Assembly (NCBI GenBank): GCA_030077755.1
Contig: JAQJZZ010000002.1
Location: 248,001-312,000 of the forward strand
DNA: 64,000 nt
Direction: 5' to 3'
Origin: Filosporella fistucella
Lineage: Eukaryota; Ascomycota; Leotiomycetes; Helotiales
Shown here piece after piece: positions 22,463-34,010 of the stretch (its first letter is position 1; every line of letters starts with the position of its first letter). Below the pieces are notes generated by a model. It had not been told where the DNA came from and ran no database searches. It worked only from the letters and a program-made list of their open reading frames with translations. The position numbers and the translations under genes are program-made.

Positions 22463-24105
22463 GATGGCGGTTGTTTTGATTCTTTCGAGGGGTTCGAGGG
22501 TAAGGTGGTGGCGAACGAGGGATTAGAGGAGTTTATCGTAGCAGCGCAAACGTATCTCTCAAAGGTCGCAAAAGAAAGAGGAAGTCGCAGGATGTTGTTA
22601 CAGACAGAAGGAATCTATGCGCGCGATAAGAAAAGATGAAGTTGTCGCAAGGCCGCGGTTGGCAGCGCAGGCCAGAGGCCGTTCGAAGCCTTTCAGGATT
22701 TCAACCGTGAGAGATCCAGCGAGACGGCGAGTCGGGCGAAATGAATGTGATGATACTCTTTCTCTGCAGAAAGACGTTCAAAGCAGAATGCACGATACTG
22801 GACGCGCGATTCCGAGTTGGTGGGAGATGGGGAGATGAGGGTGTTGATGGGTTTGGGGATCGCGTTCGTGGAGAATCTTCTTTGGAAGGAGAGGCTGAAT
22901 TAGGAGCTAGACGGATGAGGATTAGCGTGGTTGTTCGCTTGGGAGTGTGAGTGTGAGTCCCTCGGCGAGCAATGAAAAGTGAACTCTTAGCCAATCAAGG
23001 AGCGATTCGAGCTCGTTTCAAGGCAACACCAAAAATGGAAATCCCTGAAGTCATTGGTGTCATTCGTTACGGCTGAAAAGGATGAATAGGGGGGTTGAAT
23101 CACATACAAGAGGAATTGGGATGACTGGTGATAAGGGGACAATTCTGCATTTGATACAAAAGTAAACATCTTCCTACCCCCTTGGTGGCAAAGTTCGACT
23201 TTTTCACGACAAAGCGCAGTCTGTGCAGTCACATGATAAGCGATTCGTGAATGAAGGATTACATGGACAATAGCAAGTTCTTATTGCAAAAGCTCCTCTA
23301 AACGATATTATTGTAGACTTAGTTGCTTCTACTGTTTTCATTTCTTCCATGAATACACCAGCTTGGAGGCAGTCATCCGTACCTCGGATGCGGCCTCGGC
23401 AATCATTATCAAAGGGGCTGTCTTGATCATCCTGATTTGCAGATAGCTGCATTTAACAGATCCAACTCAATGCAAGGCATATGAACTTAGAAAGTCCCCA
23501 AGTGGTTCTATTTGCAAAATTCAAAAGTATATTTGGAACTAAAATTGGCCCAATTAAGATCAAGTAGTCCTAAACGAAGACAATAGCAGGCACTAATAAG
23601 TCCATCCTGCAAAGCGTCACACGCGAAGGACAAACACAAAGCTACAATCATGTATTAACCACAATACTCCATCACACTCGACATCTCTTTCCGATTCATA
23701 TTATCTCCATCTCCATCTCCGTCCTCCATTCTCACATCACCGTCCACCAATCAACCACCATACCTACCACCCATCCACCCTAATTCATCAAAAGGCGTAC
23801 AACGACACCTCCATATTCAAACCCACAGTAATAACCTTTCTCCCCCTCTTAATCATCTATCAAATTCAAGTTCTCATGCACTCCTTTATTATCTCCCCTC
23901 CAACTGCATCCTTACCTAATCCTAAAGCCGAGGCCACAATGATTCCTCATCATCCTATCCAATGACATGGGTTACATCTAGCCTGCATCAAGCTTACTCA
24001 ACCTGCCTGGCGTCCAGCCCAACCCAACGTACAGTAACACAATACCTCGGGGTATGATATCTCATATCCCATCCATCCATCCAAACAAATCTGCTTATCT
24101 ATAAA
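22463..24105. other. Divergent promoter region between RPB1 and glutathione reductase genes
   Basis: About 1.6 kb separate the two start codons. Long pyrimidine-rich tracts and repeated atcc/catc strings (about 23690-24090) precede the glutathione reductase ATG, as is common in fungal promoters. I see no supported gene inside. Confidence 0.6.
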
Positions 24106-26384
24106 ATGCCTCCCAATTCCCTTCTCTCTCTCTTAAAATCTCCACTTGTATCAGGTTTTCATTCAAAGCCTTCCGTCTTCCATTTTGGTACTTTTGTATC
24201 ACGTGCTTATACATCTTGTACGAATAAAATGGCAGAAGCTGAGAGCTTTGATTATATTGTTATTGGAGGTGGTTCTGGGGGGAGTGGGACTGCTAGACGG
24301 GCTGCGGGAGTGTGGGGGAAGAAGACATTGCTTGTTGAGAATGGGTTGAGTGGTGGGTGTTGTGTTAATGTTGGGTGAGTGGCTTTGTTTTGTTAGTTAC
24401 ATTACAGCGAGTTCTTCGGGTGGACCAATTGCAAGGCAAAATCTATTTTGTCTCTTTTTTGATATCGATTTGTTCAATTTTGATATTCCAATTCTATTCC
24501 TTCACTTGGCCAAAGGGGGTTTGGAAAAACGTACCTACCCAGCTATCAATCTTTACTTCAATACAGAGCGACATCTATCTCCATCATATTCCCTTATCAC
24601 CTCTCTCTTCCTTTCCCCTCTATATCTCTTTTTACATTCCATTCCTCCTACCTCCCCTGCACTTTACCTCCAGCTCTCCCTTCCATCTCTTCCTCCTCCT
24701 CTCTAACAAAACCTCCAAAGCTGCGTCCCCAAAAAAATAACCTACAACCTCTCCCACCTCTCTTCCTCCCTCCACGCCTCCCCCCACTACGGCTTCACGC
24801 CTTCATCCCCCTCTCTCTCCTACCCTATCTTCAAAGCTAAGCGCGACGCACACATAAAACACCTTAACGCGATCTACGAACGAAACTGGTCGTCCGAAGG
24901 AATAACCCTCGTTCACGGGACCGCTTCCTTCATCTCCCCAACTACAATCACCGTTGCTCCCTCTGATGGCTCTCCAGCAAAAACTTACACCGCAAAACAC
25001 ATCTGTATAGCCACAGGCTCTTACCCCCTTATCCCACCGGAGACAGAGATGCCAGGCTCTAAATACGGGATTACAAATGAGGGATTCTTTGAATTAGAAG
25101 AATTACCAAAAACTATTGCGATAGTTGGAGCAGGCTACATAGCAGTAGAGATAGCGGGGATGTTGAAAGCGTTGGGGAGTGAGGTTCATTTGTTTATTAG
25201 GGGGGACAGCGTGTTGAGGAGGTTTGATCCGATGGTTCAAGAAGCTATAACGAAGAGGTATGAGGAGGTTGGGATTAAGATTTGGAAGGGGTTTGGGGGG
25301 TTTGATTGTAAGTTCTTTTTCTTTATTTCGTCCTTGTTTAACTGGGTTCCTTGAATTTCTCATTTGTATCATTTATTCACCTTTATCAAAACTTATCTTT
25401 ACATTTCTATTCTACATAGCAATAACATCCCTATCCACCACCACCGACCAATCCTCACCACCAAAACTCCTCCTAAAATGGAACTCCGGTGCCAACACCC
25501 TCGAAGCCTCCTCTCTCCTCTGGGCAATCGGTCGTGCTCCATACACCTCATCTCTAAACCTCTCCGCCGCCGGCGTTACCCTCGGTCAAAAAGGCCATAT
25601 AACCGTAGACGAGTATCAGAACACATCTACGCCTGGTATCTACGCCATTGGAGATGTTACGGGACAGATGGAATTAACTCCTGGTAAGTGCTCTTCCCTT
25701 TCTATTCCCTCTTCCCATCCTCTATTCATCTCCTTCGCATAAATCTCATCTTCTAACCCTGTTCTCTTTAAATCAAACCCTCAAAACCCAGCTCACACCC
25801 CGCAGTAGCAATAGCCTCCGGCCGCCAACTCTCCAACCGCCTCTTCGGTCCCCCATCCCTCTCCCTCTCCAAACTATCCTACGACCTAATCCCTTCCATA
25901 ATCTTCTCCCACCCTCCAATCGGGATCCTCGGTCTCACCACCCCCGCCGCCGAAACACTCTACGGGTCCTCCAACATAAAAACCTACACCACATCTTTCA
26001 CAGATCTCTTCTATGAACCCTTTCCTCCCTCGCCTTCGCAGGGCGAGAAACCAAGAGAAGAGAAAGATAGAAGAGAGAAAACGAATTTTAAGATTGTGTG
26101 TGAGGGACCTGAGGAAAGGATCGTAGGGTTGCATTTGGTAGGGAGAGGAGTGGAAGAGATGTTGCAGGGTTTTGCGGTTGCGGTTAAGATGGGAGCTAGG
26201 AAAAAGGATTTTGATAATTGTGTTGCTATTCAGTAAGTTTTACTTTTGGTTTTGGGCGTTGGATTTGAAGGAGTTTCTGAGGAGTTTGAAGATAGGAGTT
26301 GTTTGGCTCGGTGTTTTGAAGATGCACAAGTACTGATTTGGATATAGTCCGACGGCTGCGGAGGAAGTAGTTACGATGAGATGA
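24106..26384 (+). CDS. glr1: Glutathione reductase, mitochondrial and cytosolic starts
   Basis: Five exons, join(24106..24374, 24721..25307, 25420..25683, 25806..26232, 26348..26384), give 1584 nt and 527 residues. The enzyme reduces glutathione disulfide with NADPH and FAD. Visible are the FAD-binding [14 protein letters not shown] near 54-67, the redox-active disulfide in CVNVGCVPKK (Cys86 and Cys91), the NADPH-binding [11 protein letters not shown], the second FAD contact [12 protein letters not shown], and the C-terminal HPTAAEE with the catalytic His516. The first 41 residues are basic, Ser-rich and mitochondrial-presequence-like; a second in-frame ATG (24229) opens [11 protein letters not shown], so one gene could supply both compartments. 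Oddities: residue 85, normally Thr in GGTCVNVGC, is Cys; the first intron is 346 bp, long for this window, and splits the redox motif; the interface domain carries a Lys/Glu/Arg-rich insert. Confidence 0.95.
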
Positions 26385-26879
26385 GTTAGGTAGGAGAGGA
26401 GGAATAGTGAAAACGGCAAGTTGATGGTTATGGGAGGAGAATAAGATGGGAGGATGGAGTGCTAGAGTAGTTGTTGCTGGTAACATGATGAAAATGGAGG
26501 TTATTAGAGCGGTAAGATATTGCTGAGATGAGCTGAGAGATAAAATACTGTTATAATGAGATGAATTCGGAGAATCTGGATATCATGTAGTCTAAGGTGG
26601 ACCACAGGGCAATAGTCACTGATAGTGTTGCACAGCATCCGGTGGAGGGCGGAAGCAGTATCATCTTTCCAGTAAATGAATTTCAATTCCATTCTGAAGG
26701 TAGCAACGCCACATAGAGCCATCTCAATCTAAGCCATCAATGAGGACGAATCTTTTTTCCAAATCGAACCTAGCAACTCCATCACATAGAGCCAGATTAA
26801 GCAAAGCTATCCCACCTAACGCCTCCTTTTAAATGCTCCTTTTCATTCCTGACGCCAATCCATAGCCATTTCCCAACTA
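26385..26879. other. Convergent 3' flanks of GLR1 and SWD1
   Basis: No gene seen. The two genes converge here, so both terminators should lie in this 0.5 kb. I could not identify specific polyadenylation signals. Confidence 0.55.
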
Positions 26880-28336
26880 TCAACGCCTTCTTCCCTTCTT
26901 CTTAGCCGCATTCCCATCCTCACCACTTCCAGAATCAAGTGCATAATCTCCCTGTCCAGTCGGACTCTTCCTCCTCATTTCTCCTCTCCCTATATGCACA
27001 AATTCCTCTTCACTTTCACTATCGATCAAATCAAGCTGTACTGGCATCCTGAACGTCTTGTCATCATCGATCTGGATGTTGCCTTCCACAGGCTCAATCC
27101 TTAAAACATCGATATCTTCGTCTTCTAGATCGAGTCGTCGTTTGTTAATTTCTTCTTGAGGGTGGATATCGAATTCATCTTCATGCTCCATGTACTCGAC
27201 ATTTTCTTCCACCTCCAGGAAATCAGGGGCGAGAGCTGACCAACGTTGTTGAGGAATGATGGACCAGATGTGAATTCTTCCTGTTTCAACACCGCAAGCA
27301 GCAATCAAAGGGCGTGTTGGATGCCATTCTACCACACCACATTCTTCCTTTGGTCCTTCCAGAATCTTGACTAAAGATCCATGTCTTCGCTCCCAGATGT
27401 AAATATCATGGTTGTTAAATGTACTTGCGGTGACATACTCCCCCGTAGCACTGAAAGCACAGTGATTCCAGCTAAGCCTATTGACCACGTCCTGGAATTT
27501 GTGCTCAACCTGAACATCAATTGTATCTGGATCCAGGTCCGTAGCTGTCAAATTGGGTAATTGTACTGTTCTTACAATGCCATCATTGACATTGACCACG
27601 ATATCTCGTCCTGAACCACTCAACCGCATGTAAATAATAACCTTTCCAGCAATCTTGGTAGAGTATATAATTTCCTGTGACTCTGTCTCAATGATATTCA
27701 GGAATCCCTTGTTTGTACCAGTCAAAATATGCTGCCCCGATTCTGTGAATGTTGCAGCAGTTGTCGCGATTTTAGCGTCTGCTGCCGCTTGTTTTTCGGT
27801 GGGAGGATCATCTTCGTAACTTGTTTGAGTTCTTTTCGGTATCGAAGGAAGTTGATATTTGATGGGCTCGCGATCGGTAGCATCGACATAGAGGGGCTGA
27901 GCATCGTATAATGCGACAACGAATTTGAAACTGCCAACATTAGAATGGATTTTCCCGTAGGCAGTGCAACTTACTGGCTCCAAGGATGGAATTCTGCCAT
28001 GTATACTGGCGCTTTGAACATGACCCTCCTTATAATACTACCATTCTGTAGATCCCAAATATTGCACTTCCAATCTTGACTTCCAGTGAGAAGATATCTT
28101 CCATCCCGGGACCAACATAACGACTGAACCTGTCGCAGATGCCCTTTCAACTTCCGTACCACTCCATTCGTTTCCACATCAAATATTACTACCAAGCCAT
28201 CAGCCCTTCCAGATGCAAGAAAGTCTCCTTTGCGGTTGAATCGAAGGCATGTCGCATGGCCACTGCGCAAGCTCGCCGTGGTGTTGTCTGGATAATCTTG
28301 CAGAAGAACGAAAGGGTCCACGAGTGAGAGATTCAT
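26880..28336 (-). CDS. swd1: SWD1/RbBP5, WD40 subunit of the COMPASS H3K4 methyltransferase
   Basis: Two exons, complement(join(26880..27930, 27975..28336)), give 1413 nt and 470 residues. The intron has donor GTAAGT and acceptor TTGGCAG. The start MNLSLVDPFVLLQDYPD and the following SGHATCLRFNRKGDFLASG are typical of the SWD1/RbBP5 family. WD40 repeats follow: LKGHLRQVQSLCWSRDG..LLTGSQDWKCNIWD, then FTESGQHILTGTNKG, the NRLSWNHCAFSATGEY..IYIWERRHGSLVKILEG repeat and VVEWHPTRPLIAACGVETGRIHIWS. The acidic C-terminal half ends in a basic KKKGRRR. In COMPASS the protein scaffolds SET1 with the other WD40 subunits and is needed for histone H3 lysine 4 methylation in the nucleus. It lies tail to tail with GLR1. 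Confidence 0.93.
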
Positions 28337-29030
28337 GTTGAGATCGGAATCTACTCGTGGCGGGTGAGGTGATGGATGTGTTTGAGGCTGGAACTATTTG
28401 CACAAGGCTGTTGAGAATCATTTCGGAAATCGCGAGGCTGAATTGTATCACATGATCGGCGCCCGAGGGACCGAATTTCTCCCGGGCAATTTGTCGACAC
28501 TTTCCTTCGTCATTCACAGTATATACTTTATCTTCTTCACTCAACCGAAAAGAATTCTTGTACCAGAGTTGGTCATCGTCATTGAAACAAGTTCAAAATT
28601 CATTGACTTTCTGACCCATGTAATCAGATTGACTGTACCAAGGACGCAGCCAAAAATCCCAGCAACACAACGTTAAAATACCCTGTCATCACGTCCTTTA
28701 GACGCTATCTTTGGAATTCTCCAGCAAATTCTCCGCCCTTCAATCATAGGAGCCGAACAATCTCTGGGCCACTTGACGTTATTATAGGGCGTTATACCGT
28801 ATATGAAACCTGACATTTTTGGGATATTTGATTTGGGTTTTTCTTGCCTCCGCTGGAATGGTTCAGATATCATCGTGGCGCAGCGAGTGTCCCAGAAGCG
28901 GAGTATCACGCACAACCTCCAACGAGTCTCCTGGCTCTAAAGCTTCTGATATCCTCCTGTCCTGACTGTTTCCGTTCTCTCTTCATACTTCATATTCACA
29001 CATGGGGTCTCTGTGCTCTCGTGCTTCACA
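28337..29030. other. Intergenic between SWD1 and a small unknown gene
   Basis: This is probably a divergent promoter region. The open frames on either strand have no recognised domain. Confidence 0.5.
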
Positions 29031-29372
29031 ATGTCCGAATTACCGCCATATTCAGCTCCAGGGGTTTTGCCCGTAAAGCACTCGATGGCAGGCCCTATCC
29101 AGACCTGCGGTATTCAAGATGGTCAGCACGATTATTTTCGAATCACTCACGACACTCCAGATAACTACCAAGTCAGCCTCACAGTCGACTCTACCCCTCT
29201 ATATCGAGTGGAAATATCTCAGAACCCATCGGATATAGCAGATATACAGATCTTCACAATCAACTTTTTGCACAATACTTCGCGAAACCAACGAGGCTGT
29301 ATGAAAAGGGGATCTTTGAAATCAGGAGAGGCGGGGGCATGGAATTTGAACTGGGTGCCATTGTTAGCATGA
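29031..29372 (+). CDS. Unknown protein, N-terminal exon(s) only certain
   Basis: From the ATG at 29031 the frame encodes MSELPPYSAPGV followed by about 100 residues. The N terminus (ELPPYSAPG, then GPIQTCGIQDGQHDYFRITH and alternating hydrophobic strands VSLTVDSTPLYRVEI) looks like a folded beta-rich domain of a type seen in uncharacterised fungal proteins, but I cannot name the family. The frame stops at 29372 after a stretch that no longer looks conserved. The true gene may therefore splice near 29255 into later exons around 29500-29650, which I could not resolve. Treat the 3' end as unknown. Confidence 0.4.
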   Translation: MSELPPYSAPGVLPVKHSMAGPIQTCGIQDGQHDYFRITHDTPDNYQVSLTVDSTPLYRVEISQNPSDIADIQIFTINFLHNTSRNQRGCMKRGSLKSGEAGAWNLNWVPLLA

Positions 29373-30045
29373 TTTCTGTCTTGGAAATGAAGGAGAGAAT
29401 CGATAAGAATTAACAATGGAAGTTGTCAGGAATCTTGCGAGATGTGCGTACATACCAAATAAAGCACATCAAGTTATCACATTACCGAATTGAGATAGAA
29501 AGGAGCCTCAGCAGCGGCAATGCAGCATGCGGCATGCAGGGGGAAATTCGAGATGCCCACGGTGGCGCAGCAGTACGCCCGACTTGCTTCTAAACTCCAA
29601 CACAAACCAATTTCGACTGGCTAACAGTGCGCTTTAACACTGAATCGAACGGAAATGGAACATCAACTTTAATACCTTCGGCTCGGAACCCTGTTTGAAA
29701 GTGGAATCAGGTTCAGCTCATTCAGCCATGACAGGTGGCAAGCTCAGCCTTGCGATTATCGACCTGCTAACCACTATCCACACCCAGAAATTAACCTGGG
29801 CGTTATGATTTTGTTTTTTTCTTCTCACCTTATTATATGACCTCGCGAATGATTCAAAGTTCCACCAGCTTTTGACATTCTTGTATAGCCGTTGCGAAGC
29901 CTTTCTATGGTAATTTCCTTCTCCCCCATACCATATGGTCTTGTGAAAGCAAAGTTTCAAGCAGTTTGGTCTGTCAAAATATTGCCGTCCGGATATCTGT
30001 TTCTTCTTTGAGCGTTCTCAGCGGCCTATCAACAGCCTCTAGAAC
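29373..30045. other. Flank of unknown gene and promoter of the kinase gene
   Basis: Possible unplaced 3' exons of the gene at 29031 may lie at 29500-29650. The remainder is the upstream region of the kinase gene; pyrimidine-rich tracts lie at 29810-29830 and 29995-30010. Confidence 0.4.
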
Positions 30046-31530
30046 ATGTCTGGTCCAGAGAGGTCTGCTGTCATATCGGGATCGAAACGACCTGCTAGCC
30101 TCTATGAGGACCCAACGTCAATGTTAGGAACTTCTGCGGGCTTACGGCAAACTCGAAGACTTGTATATCGAGGCTCGACCTCCAGTCCTCTCACAGAGTC
30201 CAAGGATTTAGGGTTGAGTCTTAAATCAGAATTATATGGAAATTTAGCACACGGAGCTCGCTTTTCAGCAGATTCGACTGCTACAGCACAGACTTATCAT
30301 ACTGCAACGAGTTTTATAGGCTCATGGCGAACAGCTCCATCTTTTATTGACGAAGGTGGAAATAATTCCAGAGACAAAGCAGGTGTCCTAAAGTCATTTC
30401 GGAAATTGCTCGAGCGTGGAGGTCTTTCTCCGTTGACCGAAGGGGACGATGAAGAGTCTGATTGGTGTGGGATGGGAATGCATGTTGACTTCACCAGGGA
30501 AGATCTCATACCATTGGAGATCCAGGATTCTTTAGGCCATGGCTCGACGGCTACTGTGGATATCGTCAAATGTCGTCGAGTGAAGCTTGCTCGAAAGTTG
30601 ACCCGCCTCCATCGCCAAACCAGTCAAAAAAACATGCTTAAAGAAGTCCAAGCATTGCATATGCTTAAACATGCTCATATCGTTCAGTTGGTTGGAACAT
30701 ACAAGAAAGGTCGCACTTTCGCTACTTTGCTATATCCTGTTGCCGATATGGATTTGGCAGTATACCTGGAAGAAGCTCGAGATATGCTCGCGGAGACCAA
30801 TCGACTGGTAAGCGCCGCAATACCACAGCAGTTGCACCACTACACTCTATCTAAATCATCACTGTGTCTCGTCTCTGCTCTGCGATATATTCACCAAAGC
30901 GGCTTAAAGCATATGGATATCAAGCCAGCGAACATTTTGTTGAAGGAGCGGAAGACTCCATCAACCCATCCGAATGATTCACCATACAGCTTATATCTCT
31001 GCGACTTTGGAATCGCACACGTATTTAGTGACGAAAGTCAAAGTGATGAATATTTTGGAAAGACTCCCAGATACGCATCTCCAGAAGTCGTAGCTGGCGA
31101 TCTCCATGGACGAGCATCAGATATATTTTCCATGGGATGTGTTCTGGCAGAGATGGTGACTGTATACTGTGGTCTGAGTATTGAATCCTTGCATCAGTAT
31201 CTTCATGGAAGACCATACCATGAGAATCTATTGAGCAGAGGCAGTATACTGAGTTGGATTGCAGCTCTAGATAGCGATATGGAAGTCGACCGGAAATCAA
31301 TCACGAAGATGCTCCAAGCCGATCCTCACCTCCGACCCACCCTTCATCAAATCGAGCCCACCAAAGATGATAATGCTGACAATGTTCTAACACTGTCTTG
31401 TGTGCATGACCATGATGGTCCTGATGTAGTAGAGGTTGATGAGCCCGAATTCTCATCTACGATTAGCACGTACGGAAAACTGCAAATCAAGCAAGAGGAA
31501 AAGTGGATTTCAGACTTTGCTTCTATCTGA
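30046..31530 (+). CDS. Protein kinase with HMD catalytic loop and disordered N terminus
   Basis: An intronless frame of 494 residues. Residues 1-150 are Ser/Thr-rich and probably disordered. The kinase domain runs from about 155 to 435: glycine-rich loop LGHGSTATVDIV near 162-173, the ARK lysine near 184, an HIVQLVGTYKKG segment, the catalytic loop KHMDIKPANILL (His289, Met290, Asp291), DFG at 323-325 and YASPEV as the APE equivalent. The HRD arginine is Met, so this is a non-RD kinase, while Lys and Asp needed for catalysis are kept. DIKPANILL indicates Ser/Thr specificity. Related kinases occur as an expanded, poorly characterised group in filamentous ascomycetes; the substrate is unknown. 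The C-terminal 60 residues are acidic and not part of the domain. Confidence 0.85.
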   Translation: MSGPERSAVISGSKRPASLYEDPTSMLGTSAGLRQTRRLVYRGSTSSPLTESKDLGLSLKSELYGNLAHGARFSADSTATAQTYHTATSFIGSWRTAPSFIDEGGNNSRDKAGVLKSFRKLLERGGLSPLTEGDDEESDWCGMGMHVDFTREDLIPLEIQDSLGHGSTATVDIVKCRRVKLARKLTRLHRQTSQKNMLKEVQALHMLKHAHIVQLVGTYKKGRTFATLLYPVADMDLAVYLEEARDMLAETNRLVSAAIPQQLHHYTLSKSSLCLVSALRYIHQSGLKHMDIKPANILLKERKTPSTHPNDSPYSLYLCDFGIAHVFSDESQSDEYFGKTPRYASPEVVAGDLHGRASDIFSMGCVLAEMVTVYCGLSIESLHQYLHGRPYHENLLSRGSILSWIAALDSDMEVDRKSITKMLQADPHLRPTLHQIEPTKDDNADNVLTLSCVHDHDGPDVVEVDEPEFSSTISTYGKLQIKQEEKWISDFASI

Positions 31531-32439
31531 ATGTGGTTCACCGCCCCATGAATCCATATTCAATTTTGCTCGTTCCCGAACTTCGCGCAGTGTGCAGCCA
31601 TACCTGGATTAGCGTCGCGGTTTACCATCAGACATACTTCAATTCCATTTCAGCTGGAAATCAAATTTTCTTGAATTCTTAATCATCCTGTGGATACTTG
31701 TTATTTTCCAGTTAAGCGATGGTAGCATGGGGAGTCAGTGCTGGGCTGGCAACCGAAGCCCCAACTTGAGGCTTTCCTTACAACAACAGTACCTCCTGAC
31801 AGATATCACAGACATGAAATGAGAGCCACATGGCAAAAAATATGTCTGTCAGATACGCGGATCATGCACAGCTATTTTGTTTGTGGCGGAGATGCTATGG
31901 AAGGCTTCCCTCTCCTTTGGACTAGACGAAACGTACCTGACTTCAAACAGCCATCGACCGGCTCAACCGAGAATATTACGGCAAGCTTCTACCTAATATA
32001 GGGTACAACACGAGATCACCATCGCCAGACTTTCCATCACACGTTACACTTCATCCAGCGTTTTATGTCCTGACTCATTACCTTCTAGCTTCTATTCCAG
32101 CGGCATTTCATCCTACTTCAGACCTCTTCCAATTTATCATATTAATACGAGTCGTACATTTTACAAATCTATCAACTTTTATCTACGCCAGCTTCGATGC
32201 ACGTACCAAAACTGATGAAATGGACATAGCCTTGTTTAGTCCTCGATTCTTCCCAAACTAATTAAAACCGTGGTGTCCATAGACCGCTGAAATCAGCTGC
32301 CTGAAAGATACGATTCACATCCGAACAATGCAAGGATCTCAGGGTTGGTTTTTCATGAATACAAGAAAATTGGACCTGTGAGACATCGCTCTTCTGATAC
32401 ATATCAGAAATTTTTTTACAGCGTCCTCGGGTTTGTAAT

Positions 32440-32517
32440 TCACATCTGCGCGTTGAGCGATTTGTGGAGAATGGCATTTGCATCTGCGCAGTGAAAGATT
32501 TGTGAAAGATAGGATTC
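32440..32517. repeat. Two-copy direct repeat, 39-bp period
   Basis: The string catctgcgc recurs at 32442 and 32481, and gatttgtg recurs at 32458 and 32497, both 39 bp apart, with close similarity in between. A partial third copy may begin near 32514. Confidence 0.6.
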
Positions 32518-33429
32518 ACGCTTGAGAATATAGAGATCTTGAACAATAGTACTCAGACCCAATGCGGATGATTAATAAAGTGACTCTGTTTGCAGTTTTT
32601 AAAATATCATTTTGTCTCTTCCTGCTGCTCTTATCATTGCAGATATCTTTCCTCAAATTGGGAGAATTCGAGAACGCATTACCTTTAACTCATCAGAAAC
32701 TTGCCTAAGTATATTGCAATCACAAAAATACAAAGTGCGCACTTCGCACAAGAGGTATATAAATGAATAGTCCCCCAGTGACCAGGCCATGAGGATCGCC
32801 GCATGGAAATGTAGCGTAGTGGTCTGTTGACAAGACGATAAAGTCAACGTAAAAATAAAATCATCCGGCTTCAAAATTCTCACCGGAGGGTTTCTAAGGT
32901 CTCCCTATTCGACTGGGAGGCTGGAGTTTTGCTATTTTCAACTGAGGATTTTTTGGCTTTCTCTTTTGAGATACAATTTTGATAAATCCCGTCCTCAAGA
33001 GTTTGAAAAAAAAATCTTTTTGAACGATATTTCTGTCTGGAATATTGCTTTGCCTAAAAGAGATCTTCGCCCGTGTTATTTTCTTGCCTGGTACATTACT
33101 TCATCTGACTTTTGCCTTCCTCCATAATGTTCTTCCACTGTCTGTCATTCTATATTCATTTATAAATTGCCCAGTCTAGCGCATATTTCTTTCTGATCAT
33201 ATCAAAATAAGCAGAGTGAACTGTTATATTATCCGGCATCAACTCGGTGGTAAAAAAAAATATGGATTTCATACTCTATGAAAGACACACTATAATCGGT
33301 TAATCAAGACGTCAAAGTCGTCACCTCTCTTTGTACTAAGAGCATCGTGCCTTACGTTCTGTCAAAAACACACGTGCACAACAACTCAGACGCGTAAAAG
33401 TTATGGCTAGACTTGTTGTGCCTCAGTTG

Positions 33430-34010
33430 TCGTTCTCCTTCACGCCGCCGTTCACAATTGCGCTCGTCGAACGATTCAGGCGTCTTGAAGATGCTGTAAG
33501 CTCTGAGCAGACACCTTCGACTTGTATTCTCCGGTTCACCTATCTACTTGGTTGTCCTGTGATTCAGTTACACTGATATTAGAGGGCTACCTATGTGTTC
33601 TTGAATCCTAATCGCTGTTTCCGCCCATGTTTTCCACCGTCAAATGATTCAGGCAAATTGGAAACACTGTGAGCTCTGTACTTCGGTCTAGGTCTCCCAT
33701 TTCCGCTCATCAATTTCGCTCATCTTCTTCATGGCCAGGTGGTTTGGACTGCCTGAGAAAGGAGAGGCTAAGTACTTGATTCACGATTGTGGTTTCCGCT
33801 CATGTTTTCCATTGTCGAACGATTCAGGACTCGACCGCTGTGGAGTCTATACTTTCGATTCAATCCCCCCGTGTCCGCTCCTCATCTTCATCGTCGAGTG
33901 ATTCAGCCGTCTTGGAGATGATGCTGGCTCTATACTTCAAGTCCACTTCCTGTTTCCGCTCATCATCTTCACCGTCGGGTGATTCAGACGCTACAAATAT
34001 ATATGATAGA
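33430..34010. repeat. Degenerate minisatellite-like array, about 80-bp unit
   Basis: The word gattcag recurs at 33473, 33645, 33821, 33900 and 33981, preceded each time by a ccgctcatNttc..cgtcga-like segment and followed by a ctctNtactt-like segment. The spacings are 172, 176, 79 and 81 bp, consistent with an 80-88 bp unit in which alternate copies have diverged beyond easy recognition. On the plus strand the better copies encode short RSSSSSSSDS-like stretches, but no gene is supported. Confidence 0.65.

Noticed and set aside
25886..26134. Minus-strand open frame inside GLR1
   Set aside because: It lies antisense to exon four of glutathione reductase, which has clear family homology.
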